Counted from the first letter of the stretch, positions 37,647 through 46,916 are shown. The stretch is 64,000 bases of DNA from Paenibacillus sp. OV219 (GCF_900110075.1 NZ_FOCJ01000002.1:1-64000); one strand, 5' to 3'. Numbers and translations are program-made. Notes: generated by a model from the letters alone, not told the origin.

Positions 37647-37842
37647 TGGAAGTTGTGGGTTGTGTCGGTGCAACCGTCATGAAGCATACCACGCTTTAAA
37701 GGTAGTTAACTCAAGTATAGTAGATATATTTCGTATAATATAGTGATAATATATTCACTTCTTACGTAATAAATATTACTTCTTTATAATAATTAAAGAG
37801 TCGAGAAGAGGACAAATTCGAGTAGAAGAGAGATGGCAGACC

Positions 37843-38781
37843 ATGCAATTTCGGAGATTAGGTAAGAGTGGAGTCAAAGTTAGCGAGATTAGTCTGGGCA
37901 GTTGGCTGACTTATGGAGGATATGTCGAGCGTGAGAATGCGGTCAAATCCATAGAAACCGCCTATGGGCTTGGAGTCAATTTTTTCGATACGGCGAATGT
38001 TTACGAGCGGGGAGCAGCTGAGAAGCTTATGGGAGAAACGCTGCGGGCATTTCCTCGCGAATCGTACGTGCTAGCGACCAAGGTGTTCGGGCAGATGGGC
38101 GACGGTCCTAACGACCGTGGGCTTTCACGCAAGCACATCATAGAGCAATGTCATGCAAGCCTGAAGCGGTTGGGAGCCGAATATATCGATCTGTACTATT
38201 GCCACCGTTTCGATCCACAAACGCCAATGGAAGAAACACTACGAGCATTGGATGATCTGGTAAGACAGGGTAAAGTGCTGTATGTGGGGGTCAGCGAATG
38301 GACGGCATCGCAGATGTCTGAAGCACATGCAATTGCTGATCGTTATCTTCTAGATCGCATAGTTGCAAATCAACCGGTTTACAATATGTTCAATCGATAT
38401 ATTGAGAAGGAAGTCATCCCTTACGGGGAACGTGGCGGGATCGGACAAGTTGTTTTCTCCCCTCTCGCTCAAGGCTTGCTTACAGGCAAGTATATCTCTG
38501 TGCAGGACCTGCCAGCAGATAGCCGGGCATCCAAACTAGATGGGATGCGAAAGGGTCTCACCGAAGAAAAAATCGCCAAGGTGAAGCAACTGAGTGAAGC
38601 GGCGGCCGAGCTGAACTTGACAGTTGGACAGTTAGCCTTGGCATGGATTCTGCGGCAGACGAATGTAAGCAGCGCCTTGGTAGGCGCAAGCCGGCCTGAG
38701 CAAGTAGAAGAGAACGTAAAGGCAGCCGGCGTTCTACTGAGCTCCGACATGATCGAGCGCATTGAAAGTATACTGGCATAA
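37843..38781 (+). CDS. aldo/keto reductase (Kv-β-like)
   Basis: A 312-residue TIM-barrel reductase. LGKSGVKVSEISLGSWLTYG begins the fold; catalytic Asp-Tyr are in FFDTANVYERG and Lys in LATKVFG, with His in DLYYCHRFDP. QVVFSPLAQGLLTGKY and ALVGASRPEQVEENV bind NADPH. The family reduces aldehydes and ketones. GAAGAGAG lies upstream of ATG 37843. It stands alone after the csf operon, followed by a relic of an SDR gene. Confidence 0.92.
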   Translation: MQFRRLGKSGVKVSEISLGSWLTYGGYVERENAVKSIETAYGLGVNFFDTANVYERGAAEKLMGETLRAFPRESYVLATKVFGQMGDGPNDRGLSRKHIIEQCHASLKRLGAEYIDLYYCHRFDPQTPMEETLRALDDLVRQGKVLYVGVSEWTASQMSEAHAIADRYLLDRIVANQPVYNMFNRYIEKEVIPYGERGGIGQVVFSPLAQGLLTGKYISVQDLPADSRASKLDGMRKGLTEEKIAKVKQLSEAAAELNLTVGQLALAWILRQTNVSSALVGASRPEQVEENVKAAGVLLSSDMIERIESILA

Positions 38782-38805
38782 CGGCCTATAAAGGAGAAGT
38801 AGAAC

Positions 38806-38994
38806 ATATTCAAAGTAGTCGTTACTGGCGGAAGCGGAATGCTGGGTGAATAGGCGGTAAAACATTTTGTCGAGCAAGGGTATGCTTGGCGTGATCAAAT
38901 ATAGAGCTTGTCTGAGTATGGTAAAGCATACAAGTCAGCACTGCAATTCAGTGATGTTGGCAGCGACTGTATAGTCGCCTGCCACCTCGTCTGA
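38806..38994 (+). pseudogene. relic of an NAD-dependent epimerase (extended SDR)
   Basis: A good ribosome site (AAGGAG 38791-38796) precedes ATA 38806, where an ATG is expected. The frame reads FKVVVTGGSGMLGE, then TAG 38851, then AVKHFVEQGYAWRD, another stop at 38902, and a shifted frame (LSEYGKAYKSALQF). The first motif is a nucleotide-binding Rossmann start. The gene is dead and only its first 60 or so codons remain. It follows the aldo/keto reductase. Confidence 0.7.
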
Positions 38995-39133
38995 CGTGTG
39001 TTGACAGCATACAGGTTAGATGATAAATTCGATATTACCAGTTTGAATAGTAGGAATTTGTATATCTACCGGAAAACCGGAGAATGCGCATTGTGCATCT
39101 CTGGTTTTTTTTATCTCGCGAGGAGGGAATAGA

Positions 39134-39883
39134 TTGAACGACATTATTAAGCAGCTGCAAGCGCATCGCTCGATTCGCAAGTTTAAGCCGGATCCGGTGA
39201 CGGACGAGCAGTTGGCTTCGATACTTGCATCCGCGCAAGCGGCATCGACATCGTCCAATATCCAAGCTTACAGCGTTGTAGGCGTGCGCAATAAGGGGAC
39301 CAAACGCCAATTCGCCGAGCTAGCCGGCGGCCAGAAGCATATAGAGGAGGCGCCTCTCTTCCTAGTGTGGTGCGCGGATTTGAATCGCCTGCAGACAGCG
39401 GTCCAACTGCACGAAGGTGATGATGACAGAGAGTTAGTGCAAAATGTGGAAACGTTTCTGCTGGCGACCATCGACACTACTCTTGCGGCCCAGAATGCGG
39501 CTGTTGCTGCAGAATCGCTCGGACTTGGTATAGTCTACATCGGCGGCATTCGCAACGATCCGAAACGGGCGGCGGAGCTCTTGAAGCTGCCTCAGTTCGT
39601 TTATCCGGTGTTCGGCATGTGCCTTGGCGTGCCTGACCAGGAGCCAGGCATTCGTCCCAGACTCCCAGTGGCTGCCATTTATCACGAAGAAATTTACGGA
39701 GATGAAGCGCTAGTATCCAGCATAAAAGACTATGACGAGACAACTAAGGCGTATTATTCATCCCGTGCCGGCGGCAGCAAGGATACGTATTGGTCCAAAG
39801 AGATGGCATCGCGTTTCCACAAAGGGCTGTTGCGCGAGCACTTGCACGGGTTTATTGAAGGTCAAGGCTACCGATTCAAGTAA
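39134..39883 (+). CDS. nitroreductase-family FMN oxidoreductase (NfrA-like)
   Basis: A 249-residue flavoprotein. LQAHRSIRKFKPDPVTDEQL is the family start, SSNIQAYSVVGVRN and ESLGLGIVYIGGIRNDP bind FMN, and VFGMCLGVPDQEPGIRPRLP is typical of NfrA/NfsA. It reduces nitro compounds, quinones or free FMN with NAD(P)H. The start is TTG 39134 with GAGGAGGG about 9 nt upstream. A strong shared terminator follows. Confidence 0.9.
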   Translation: MNDIIKQLQAHRSIRKFKPDPVTDEQLASILASAQAASTSSNIQAYSVVGVRNKGTKRQFAELAGGQKHIEEAPLFLVWCADLNRLQTAVQLHEGDDDRELVQNVETFLLATIDTTLAAQNAAVAAESLGLGIVYIGGIRNDPKRAAELLKLPQFVYPVFGMCLGVPDQEPGIRPRLPVAAIYHEEIYGDEALVSSIKDYDETTKAYYSSRAGGSKDTYWSKEMASRFHKGLLREHLHGFIEGQGYRFK

Positions 39884-39905
39884 GCGAAGCTTGGCAGTTA
39901 AGACA

Positions 39906-39941
39906 AGGACAGCGCCCATTCGGAATGGGCGCTGTTCTGTT
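39906..39941. terminator. bidirectional terminator
   Basis: Perfect stem ACAGCGCCCATTC / GAATGGGCGCTGT between convergent genes. Confidence 0.9.
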
Positions 39942-39955
39942 TAGGCGAATCACTT

Positions 39956-40738
39956 TCATAGCGATTCTGAATGCTTGTATTCTGTCGGAGAGAGCGAGGT
40001 GAACTTTTTGAAAATACGGAAGAAATACGAATGGTCATAATAACCCAAATAATTGGAAATCTCGGTCACCGATAAATCGGAGTTCGTGAGCAGATTGCAA
40101 GCCTCTTTCATGCGCAGGGAGTGAACATACTGAATCGGAGATACCCCCGTTACTTCGCGAAAGATAGAGATTGTATAGTTGGCTGAACGATGGATTAGGG
40201 CCGCAAGCTGATCGATATGCGTGGGTTCGCGATAGTGGCTAACCAAATAGTTTTGAATTTCATTTGCCAGCTTCAGTTTGATAGGCGTGACTTCGACTTG
40301 CTCGAATTCACGGGCTGCCATTCCGACAAGCTCCAGTAAAATGCCAGTTATAACGTAAGGATTGAATTTGCCCTTGCCCTTGCTTAATGCTTCGAGATAA
40401 AGCCTCTCGAATCGCTGCTTCATATACTCGAAGTTTCGGATTTTACATTTGCTGAAGCGAGCACTTCCAAGCACTGGAAGCACCTCGGTATCCGCTTTTG
40501 AATGTTGAAATAAGACGGTCATTTTTTGATGTTCGCCTTCCATATTTTCGCTGGCCCGCATCGTGCCAATCGGGATAATCAGCAGGTCACCTTTTTCTGC
40601 AATTACAGGATGATCGTTAAGGGTATATTTGACTTTGCCGTCCAATATCAACGCGATTACGTTATGATCCAAGACCGTCAACGTATTGCGCCAATTTGGG
40701 ATCCGGTTGTCAAAGTGTACGGAAGTAAAGGTCAGCAT
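39956..40738 (-). CDS. AraC-family transcriptional regulator
   Basis: A 260-residue regulator with an N-terminal cupin (LIIPIGTMRASENMEGE) and two C-terminal HTH motifs (IDQLAALIHRSANYTISIFR, VTEISNYLGYYDHSYFFRIF). It is divergent from the sulfatase/FGE operon (40941) and probably controls it, perhaps in response to a sulfated sugar. It shares a terminator with the nitroreductase. Confidence 0.88.
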   Translation of the reverse strand: MLTFTSVHFDNRIPNWRNTLTVLDHNVIALILDGKVKYTLNDHPVIAEKGDLLIIPIGTMRASENMEGEHQKMTVLFQHSKADTEVLPVLGSARFSKCKIRNFEYMKQRFERLYLEALSKGKGKFNPYVITGILLELVGMAAREFEQVEVTPIKLKLANEIQNYLVSHYREPTHIDQLAALIHRSANYTISIFREVTGVSPIQYVHSLRMKEACNLLTNSDLSVTEISNYLGYYDHSYFFRIFKKFTSLSPTEYKHSESL

Positions 40739-40940
40739 TTGTACGTTGGTCCTTTTTTTGGAAGTATAACAAGACTGTAGCGGTGTACATGGAGAATTTC
40801 AATTATTCTTTGATAAATATATATCTTCGCGATTAGTAATAAGAGAATCATACACATGAGTGATGAAATGTGCATGGACGAATCTCCCTATCATTCAGTA
40901 CGATTAATGAATAAGAGCCATATAAAGGGAGAGTTGAATG

Positions 40941-42404
40941 ATGAGAATATTGCTGTTAGATTTAGATGCGACCAGACCGGACCATTTGGGCTGTTACGGA
41001 TATGGGCGGAACACTTCGCCAAACATCGACAGAATGGCGGAAGAAGGCGTTCGATTCACGAATTATTATACATCCGACGCTCCCTGCTTCCCTTCGAGGA
41101 CGGCGCTGATGACGGGACGCTTCGGCATACACAACGGTGTCGTCGGCCATGGCGGCACAGCCGCCGACGTTCGTCACGAAGGCGCTGACCGTGATTTCCA
41201 CAGTCGATTAAATCGCGAGTCTTTTCCTGCCTTGTTCCGTTCGGCAGGCATGAAGACTGCACTCGTCAGCCCTTTCGGAGAAAGGCACTCGGCTTGGACG
41301 TTCTATGCCGGCTTCAACGAAATTCATAACACCGGCAAGGGCGGCGGAGAATCGGCGGAGGAAGTCACGCCTGTCGTACAGGACTGGATTCGGCAAAATG
41401 CAAAGAAGGATGACTGGTTCCTTTACGTGAATTATTGGGATCCACACACGCCGTACCGTGCTCCGGAGGAGTTCGGCAATCCGTTTGCGAACGATCCGTT
41501 GCCGGAGTGGATTACGGATGACGTACTACAGGAGCATACCACCCGTAAAGTCGGACCGCACAGCGCCCGCGAAATTAACATGTATGATAATAGAACGGAT
41601 CCGAAATACCCGCGTCATCCGGGTGAATTCACTGACCGCGAAGGCTTGCGCACGGTCATCGATGGCTACGATTGCGGCATCCGTTATATGGACGAGCACA
41701 TTGGCATGATCTTCCGCGATTTGGAGGAGCAAGGCGTGATGGACGACCTCGTCGTTATTATTACGGCCGATCACGGGGAGAACATGGGGGAGCTTGGGAT
41801 ATATGGCGAACACGGAACCGCTGACCAAGGCACCTGCCGGATTCCGATGATTATCCGCTGGCCGGGCATGATGAAGAACCATGTCGATAACGGATTGCAT
41901 TATCATCTTGATTTGGTTCCGACGATGGCAGAGCTGCTCGGTAAAGCGAAGTCTCCGTCGTGGGACGGCGCTAGTTATGCGCCAGCATTGACGTCGGGCG
42001 ACGATTGCGGACGGGACTATTTGGTTGTATCGCAATGTGCGCACGTCTGCCAGCGAAGCGTTCGCATCGGCGATTATTTGTACATTCGGACATACCATGA
42101 CGGCTATCATTTGTTCGATAAGGAAATGCTCTTTAACTTGAAGGAAGATCCGCATGAGCAGCATAATTTGGCGCAGACGGAACGAAATCTGTGCAAAGAA
42201 GCGGTGTACTGCTTAAACGAGTGGCATGACGCGATGATGAGCACGATGCCGTTCGACACGGACCCCCTTTGGACAGTGATGAAAGAAGGCGGACCTTACC
42301 ACGCCAAAGGCCATCTGAAAAAGTATGTCGGCAGGCTGCAAGAGACGGGAAGAGCATACGCAATCCCTGAGCTGGAGCGCCGGCATCCGGCGGAATTTCG
42401 TTAA
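40941..42404 (+). CDS. cysteine-type sulfatase
   Basis: A 487-residue alkaline-phosphatase-fold hydrolase. LLLDLDATRPDHLGCYGYGR gives the first metal-binding Asp residues, and the sulfatase signature PCFPSRTALMTGR places the cysteine (C49) that is turned into formylglycine. WDPHTPYRAPEEF, ITADHGENMGELGIYGEHGT and PMIIRWPGM complete the site. It cleaves sulfate esters, likely from sulfated sugars; no signal peptide is seen, so it is cytoplasmic. ATG 40941 fits GGGAGAG best. It is followed 18 bp later by its activating enzyme. Confidence 0.92.
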   Translation: MRILLLDLDATRPDHLGCYGYGRNTSPNIDRMAEEGVRFTNYYTSDAPCFPSRTALMTGRFGIHNGVVGHGGTAADVRHEGADRDFHSRLNRESFPALFRSAGMKTALVSPFGERHSAWTFYAGFNEIHNTGKGGGESAEEVTPVVQDWIRQNAKKDDWFLYVNYWDPHTPYRAPEEFGNPFANDPLPEWITDDVLQEHTTRKVGPHSAREINMYDNRTDPKYPRHPGEFTDREGLRTVIDGYDCGIRYMDEHIGMIFRDLEEQGVMDDLVVIITADHGENMGELGIYGEHGTADQGTCRIPMIIRWPGMMKNHVDNGLHYHLDLVPTMAELLGKAKSPSWDGASYAPALTSGDDCGRDYLVVSQCAHVCQRSVRIGDYLYIRTYHDGYHLFDKEMLFNLKEDPHEQHNLAQTERNLCKEAVYCLNEWHDAMMSTMPFDTDPLWTVMKEGGPYHAKGHLKKYVGRLQETGRAYAIPELERRHPAEFR

Positions 42405-42422
42405 ATGAACCGAGGTGATCCC

Positions 42423-43379
42423 GTGGAATATGTAAAGCCAAGTTGCAGTTGTATGGCAGTCCGCGATACGTTACCCGCGCGGAATGAACGTGATGCATCG
42501 ACTTCAAGTCAGAAAGCGACTTTGGAATTGTCAGAGGGAATGATATTTTTGCAGGGCGGGGAGTTTCTGATGGGATCGGACGATCAAGAAGGATTTCCCG
42601 GCGATGGAGAGCGTCCCGTCAGGCGGGTAGTGATAGACCCGTTCTATATAGATCCATGTGCGGTCAGCAATGCCGAATTCAAAGCCTTCGCGGATGCGAC
42701 AGGTTACGCGACGGAGGCGGAGGTTTTCGGCTCGTCCTTCGTGTTTCATCTGCTCGTTCCACGCGAGGTAGTAGACAAAGTGCGGCAAGCGGTGCAGCAT
42801 ACGCCTTGGTGGTGGAATGTTGAAGGAGCAAGCTGGAGAGATCCTGAAGGACCGGGTACGGGAATCGAAGACCGTATGGATCATCCGGTTACCCACATTT
42901 CTTGGAACGATGCCATGGCTTACTGCAAGTGGAGCGGGAAACGGCTGCCAACGGAAGCGGAGTGGGAGTATGCGGCGCGAGGCGGGCTCGTGCAGAAACG
43001 ATACCCGTGGGGCGATCTGCTTAAACCGGACGGCGAGCATCGCTGCAACATTTGGCAGGGGAAATTCCCGGACAAAAACAATGCAAGCGACGGCTATGTC
43101 GGAACAGCTCCGATCCGTGCTTTTGCCCCGAATGGTTACGGTCTGTACAATATGTCCGGCAACGTGTGGGAATGGTGTTCGGACTGGTTTAGCGCAAGTT
43201 TTCACGTGAACGGACCTCGCGAAAACCCACAGGGTCCCCCTGCTGGAGACGTCCGCGTCCTTCGCGGAGGATCATACCTGTGCCACAAATCGTATTGCAA
43301 CCGTTATCGCGTGGCGGCCCGGAGTCGAAACACGCCTGATAGCTCAACGGGAAATATTGGCTTCCGGTGCGTAATGTAG
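42423..43379 (+). CDS. formylglycine-generating enzyme (sulfatase-maturing)
   Basis: A 318-residue FGE-sulfatase domain protein. IFLQGGEFLMGSDD starts the fold, PTEAEWEYAARGGL and GNVWEWCSDWF are core, and the catalytic cysteine pair is in GGSYLCHKSYCNRYRVAARS (C-x4-C), the copper-binding site of aerobic FGE. It oxidises the C-x-P-x-R cysteine of the adjacent sulfatase. GTG 42423 is preferred, with GAGG 7 nt upstream; ATG 42405 lacks spacing. The conserved site indicates that it is active. Confidence 0.92.
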   Translation: MEYVKPSCSCMAVRDTLPARNERDASTSSQKATLELSEGMIFLQGGEFLMGSDDQEGFPGDGERPVRRVVIDPFYIDPCAVSNAEFKAFADATGYATEAEVFGSSFVFHLLVPREVVDKVRQAVQHTPWWWNVEGASWRDPEGPGTGIEDRMDHPVTHISWNDAMAYCKWSGKRLPTEAEWEYAARGGLVQKRYPWGDLLKPDGEHRCNIWQGKFPDKNNASDGYVGTAPIRAFAPNGYGLYNMSGNVWEWCSDWFSASFHVNGPRENPQGPPAGDVRVLRGGSYLCHKSYCNRYRVAARSRNTPDSSTGNIGFRCVM

Positions 43380-43454
43380 TCGTTCAGTATCACACAATCC
43401 GCAATATAAACGTTAAAAAAAGCCTGGTCAGCTAACGGTAGCATTCTAGAGGAA

Positions 43455-43489
43455 AACCTTCTAACAAAGTCATGTTAGGAGGTTTTTTT
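43455..43489 (+). promoter_or_regulatory. hairpin that buries the ribosome site of a 49-aa gene
   Basis: AACCTTCTAACA (43455-43466) pairs with TGTTAGGAGGTT (43473-43484) with a single wobble, followed by T7. The 3' arm contains AGGAGG, the ribosome site for TTG 43491. The same structure can act as terminator of the FGE operon and as a lock on the next gene. Confidence 0.65.
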
Positions 43490-43490
43490 G

Positions 43491-43640
43491 TTGGACGAAA
43501 ATCGAAAGCGGACACTTAAACTAATAGAAAAATGGATGAGGGATGAGGAATTGCGAATAGAACAAGAAAAGGAACAACAAGCTCCAGCGAATAAAAAGGC
43601 TAATCAAAATAATCAACAGCCGCCAGGTGAACCGGACTAA
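43491..43640 (+). CDS. small charged protein, 49 aa
   Basis: TTG 43491 with AGGAGG 8 nt upstream; reads MDENRKRTLKLIEKWMRDEE, then a Gln/Asn/Pro-rich tail. The first half is a likely amphipathic helix. I do not recognise the family. It lies upstream of the recombinase, where small directionality factors are often found, so a role in excision is conceivable but not shown. Confidence 0.5.
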   Translation: MDENRKRTLKLIEKWMRDEELRIEQEKEQQAPANKKANQNNQQPPGEPD

Positions 43641-43681
43641 GTCAAGCCACAATCCGAATACATCAGTATTGAGGTGGTTTG

Positions 43682-43837
43682 ATGGAGAAGACGTATGTGT
43701 TCACGTATGTACCCTCGGCCAAAACTGAAGAAAGTGAGCAAAGCGATGAACCATCGAACGTCGAAGTAGCTGCAGTTGAAGCCAAATGGCGCGTCATCGA
43801 CTACATTCTAAAACAGATCTTGATAAAAACCGGCTGA
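43682..43837 (+). CDS. small acidic protein, 51 aa
   Basis: ATG 43682 with GAGGTGG about 5-10 nt upstream. It starts MEKTYVFTYVPSAKTEES and ends WRVIDYILKQILIKTG. The acidic centre and hydrophobic end are seen; no family is recognised. Like its neighbour it precedes the serine recombinase and is a candidate excision accessory. A terminator-like hairpin covers its end. Confidence 0.5.
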   Translation: MEKTYVFTYVPSAKTEESEQSDEPSNVEVAAVEAKWRVIDYILKQILIKTG

Positions 43838-43863
43838 AGTATGTTCAGGCGGTTTATTTTTTT
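43824..43863 (+). terminator. terminator upstream of the recombinase
   Basis: AAAACCGGCTGAA / TTCAGGCGGTTTA stem (one mismatch) followed by TTTTTTT. The following bases hold CATACGAA (43885), a weak SigE-like -10 without a matching -35. Confidence 0.65.
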
Positions 43864-43954
43864 AGGAAAAGGACACGCCAACAACATACGAACAAGTGTT
43901 CTTTTTTTGACGGTGTGTAGAGCTTGAGTCACTGCTAGAAAGGAGGTGTATCTG

Positions 43955-45577
43955 ATGTATACTGCGGTTTATGTAAGGGTATCGACAGGCATGCAAGCTC
44001 TAGAAGGAACGAGTTTGGACGGCCAAGTGGAGCTTTGTGTAAAGAAAGCCAAGGAACTCAATGTCGGTGCTTCTAGTATCAAAGTGTATAAGGAAGAGGG
44101 GGTTAGCGGTGAGGATATCGATCGCCCTGCTATGAACCAGCTTAGACAAGATATACGGGTAGGGCTGATTTCACAGATCATAATTACTCATCCTGACAGA
44201 TTGTCACGCGATCTCACTGACAAGTTATTCGTCTGTCGCGAGTTCGAGGCTAAACATGTGCAATTGATATTCGTGGACACGGAGTATAAGAATACGCCGG
44301 AAGGTCAGCTCTTCTTTAACTTAATCAGTGTAATCGCACAGTATGAGCTGTCATTGATAAAGAAGAGAACTGTTCGTGGACGGCTAAAAGCTGTTGAGAA
44401 AGATAAGAAGATTATGCCGATGCGTGTCCCACCGTATGGTTATGATTTAGTTGGCAGCAGTCTGGTGATAAACGAGAATGAAGCAAGCTTTGTGAAACTT
44501 ATTTATCAATGGTATGTGCATGACAACCTCACGATGAGGGAGATTGGAAATAGGTTAGTAGAGATGGGAGCTGAACCCAAAAGGGCAGAAAGTAAAGTAT
44601 GGAATGCCAGCTCGATACAACGAGTTTTACAAAGTGAGATCTATGTAGGTAAGTATTACTATAACCGCAGATGTACTCAGAAGGTTAAAGGAGAGCGGAC
44701 GAAGAAAGGGGCACCTAAGAAGACCTATACCTATCGCCATGAGAGCGATTGGATTCTTGTCGAAGTGCCAGCGATAATTGATGACAGTTTATTTCAGTTG
44801 GCTCAAGAGCAACGAGTGAAGAACAGAACGAATGCCGGCAATCAAAAGCGTGAGTTCTTGCTACGTTCGCTATTAAGGTGTGAGCATTGTAGCCGTAAAT
44901 GGGAGGGCACAACATATTCAGGACGAATGAACAAGGTCACGGGTAAAAGGGGGAAATATACATGTTATCGGTGTCCGAACAGAAATCCGAGAAGATATGG
45001 ACTAGAGATTGGGCCGTGCCCAACCCTCTCCATAAGAGCCGAACTCCTTGATGAATATGTATGGGGCTTAGTTATGGAGGTGGTATCTGACCCGATGGAG
45101 TATATGGGGAGGTTACATACCAATAAGGAGTCTGTAATTAGCGAGTTAGTATTAACGTCAGATTCACTTCAAAAGCTGCTTTCGTCAAAGGAGAAGGAAG
45201 CGGACAAAATAAAAATTATGTTCAAAAAAGACCTAATTGATGAACATGAAATGGAGTTGGAGTTTAGAGCGATAAAGGCTGAAATGACTGAACTGCAGCA
45301 GCGGTATGAATCTTGCCAAGAGCAAATGGGTTTAATAAAGCTAGAAGCGAATTCAATGAAAGAGGATCAGCTGGTCCTAGATAAAATAAACGAGTTCATT
45401 GTGAGAAAGGGAGAAAGTTTAACGTTCGAGGACAAGAGACATATCATCCAATCACTTGTTGATGAATTACTGATCAGATGTAAGGAATCGAACGTCCATA
45501 TCACTGCTGTTGGTCATTTAGATTCCTTACGGATGCTCAAAATAACGGACTGCAATCGATTATTACAGGACAACTAA
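43955..45577 (+). CDS. large serine recombinase, SpoIVCA-type excisionase of the sigK element
   Basis: A 540-residue recombinase. The catalytic domain has Ser10 in YVRVSTGMQ, the helix EGVSGEDIDRP, and THPDRLSRD plus the E-helix FFNLISVIAQYELSLIKKR. The recombinase domain follows (PPYGYDLVG to IQRVLQSEIYVGKYYYNRR), then a zinc ribbon with C309-x2-C312 and C337-x2-C340, and a coiled coil (about 385-470). This is the layout of SpoIVCA and other large serine integrases. ATG 43955 follows AAGGAGGTG. It lies 1.4 kb from attR and is the only recombinase in the element, so it should act on the two GTCAA sites, presumably in the mother cell. Confidence 0.93.
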   Translation: MYTAVYVRVSTGMQALEGTSLDGQVELCVKKAKELNVGASSIKVYKEEGVSGEDIDRPAMNQLRQDIRVGLISQIIITHPDRLSRDLTDKLFVCREFEAKHVQLIFVDTEYKNTPEGQLFFNLISVIAQYELSLIKKRTVRGRLKAVEKDKKIMPMRVPPYGYDLVGSSLVINENEASFVKLIYQWYVHDNLTMREIGNRLVEMGAEPKRAESKVWNASSIQRVLQSEIYVGKYYYNRRCTQKVKGERTKKGAPKKTYTYRHESDWILVEVPAIIDDSLFQLAQEQRVKNRTNAGNQKREFLLRSLLRCEHCSRKWEGTTYSGRMNKVTGKRGKYTCYRCPNRNPRRYGLEIGPCPTLSIRAELLDEYVWGLVMEVVSDPMEYMGRLHTNKESVISELVLTSDSLQKLLSSKEKEADKIKIMFKKDLIDEHEMELEFRAIKAEMTELQQRYESCQEQMGLIKLEANSMKEDQLVLDKINEFIVRKGESLTFEDKRHIIQSLVDELLIRCKESNVHITAVGHLDSLRMLKITDCNRLLQDN

Positions 45578-45760
45578 TAGTATCCACAAAGAGAAGAAAT
45601 GTACATTCTCATGATGGGTGAAGTTGCTTGGAAGAGCTGTTGAATCAAATCGAAAGCAAATTTCGATTGAAAAGAGGTATTTTCTTCCTTTTTGTCGAAA
45701 ACTACAGTAGTCGTACTTGTCGAAACTGTAAGAATCGCCGGCAATAGTAAAGGGATAGTG

Positions 45761-46612
45761 ATGTTGTTGCTAACACCGAATCAAGATAAATTTAATAAGA
45801 CAGAAATGTATTAGACCCATCAAAAGTTAAACTGATTCGTCATTCTCTTAAAGACAAAAACTTTAGATTATGTTATAAAAATGGATTTATGGAGGAGTAT
45901 CAGAAATTACAAAATGAACGATTTTTTAATGGATACGACTACATTTCATCTTTTATTAGTGAACCAGGTACAAGTGCTAAGTTCATGGGCTGTTTTTCGG
46001 TAGGTTTGGCTCAACTCTGTACACCAGCACTTATACCGAAAGATTTTCCGGCCCCCGAAATGTTCAATTCTGGTCATTATTTTGATTTGAATAAGTCTGA
46101 CCTTCTAAGTGACTTAATAGAAAGACTTATTATAGATTGGGGCAAGTCAACAATTTCGTGGCATCAATGGGCAACAAATGAGAAGGCAATACTTGCGATA
46201 CAGGAGAACCCTAGGTTAGCCTTTAATGGTTTTGAAGAGGTGTTATTGAGTTACGGGAGAGTTACTCGAGATTGTAAAAGATTCAACCCTGTACGAAAAT
46301 TGGCATGCCGCATTATCCTCGATATATGCTATTTATCTAATTTCCGATAAGACGAGTGGTAAATTATATGTAGGGTCTGCATATGGTTCTGGCGGACTGT
46401 TGAACAGGTGGAAGAACTACATAGAGACAAAACATGGCGGTAATAAAGGTATGATTTCTGTATTAAGAGATTTTCCAAATCGATTTGAAAATTTTCAGTT
46501 TACTATCTTACAGGTGCTGCCTAAAACCCTGACCGCTGAAGAAGTAATTGGAATTGAAAATCTCTACAAGAGAAAACTTCTAAGTATAAATTTTGGAATG
46601 AATGAAAATTAA
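45761..46612 (+). pseudogene. GIY-YIG nuclease gene with two frameshifts
   Basis: Three reading frames join into one protein. ATG 45761 (AAAGGGA upstream) reads MLLLTPNQDKFNKTE. A shift near 45808 leads to LDPSKVKLIRHSLKDKNF and on to about 46269. One extra base at about 46270 (after SYGRVTR) leads to IVKDSTLYENWHAALSSI and then the GIY-YIG domain AIYLISDKTSGKLYVGSAYG. The domain's Tyr and Gly residues are intact. Such nucleases cut DNA and ride on mobile elements. The two shifts make it inactive unless they are base errors. The 45578-45760 gap has no convincing gene. Confidence 0.78.
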
Positions 46613-46652
46613 GTTATTTGACTTTGATTTTAGAAATGTGGGGAAGAGTTGA

Positions 46653-46916
46653 ATGGAGACTGCTGCAATTAAGAAAAATACAAGTTGGATACCTGTGTAT
46701 CTAAAAGAAGATGGTCGACCAGAAAGTGAATTTGTAAATCTACAAGAATGCTTTAGGTTTCTACGAGGACTTGAGCAATTTAATGGTTATAGTAACAATG
46801 GTATATATAAAGTAATTAATTCAGGAATCGATGATGATAAACAGCTCCATCTTGGATTTACTTTCTGGACAACGATAGAGGCAAAGGAAAAACGAGCTGG
46901 TCGTAAGACACGATGA
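46653..46916 (+). CDS. small protein, 87 aa, unknown
   Basis: ATG 46653 with GGGGAAG about 8 nt upstream. It starts METAAIKKNTSWIPVYLKED and has VNLQECFRFLRG, NNGIYKVINSGID and FTFWTTIEAKEKRAGR. The pattern recalls small helix-turn-helix modules that accompany homing nucleases (NUMOD-like), but I cannot be sure. It is the last gene of the element. In the excised circle it would lie just upstream of attP and the second sigK. Confidence 0.5.
   Translation: METAAIKKNTSWIPVYLKEDGRPESEFVNLQECFRFLRGLEQFNGYSNNGIYKVINSGIDDDKQLHLGFTFWTTIEAKEKRAGRKTR

Noticed and set aside
45628-45747. 39-aa frame (TTG start, ending CRNCKNRRQ) after the recombinase
   Set aside because: The ribosome site is weak and the sequence has no recognisable feature; not enough to call a gene.
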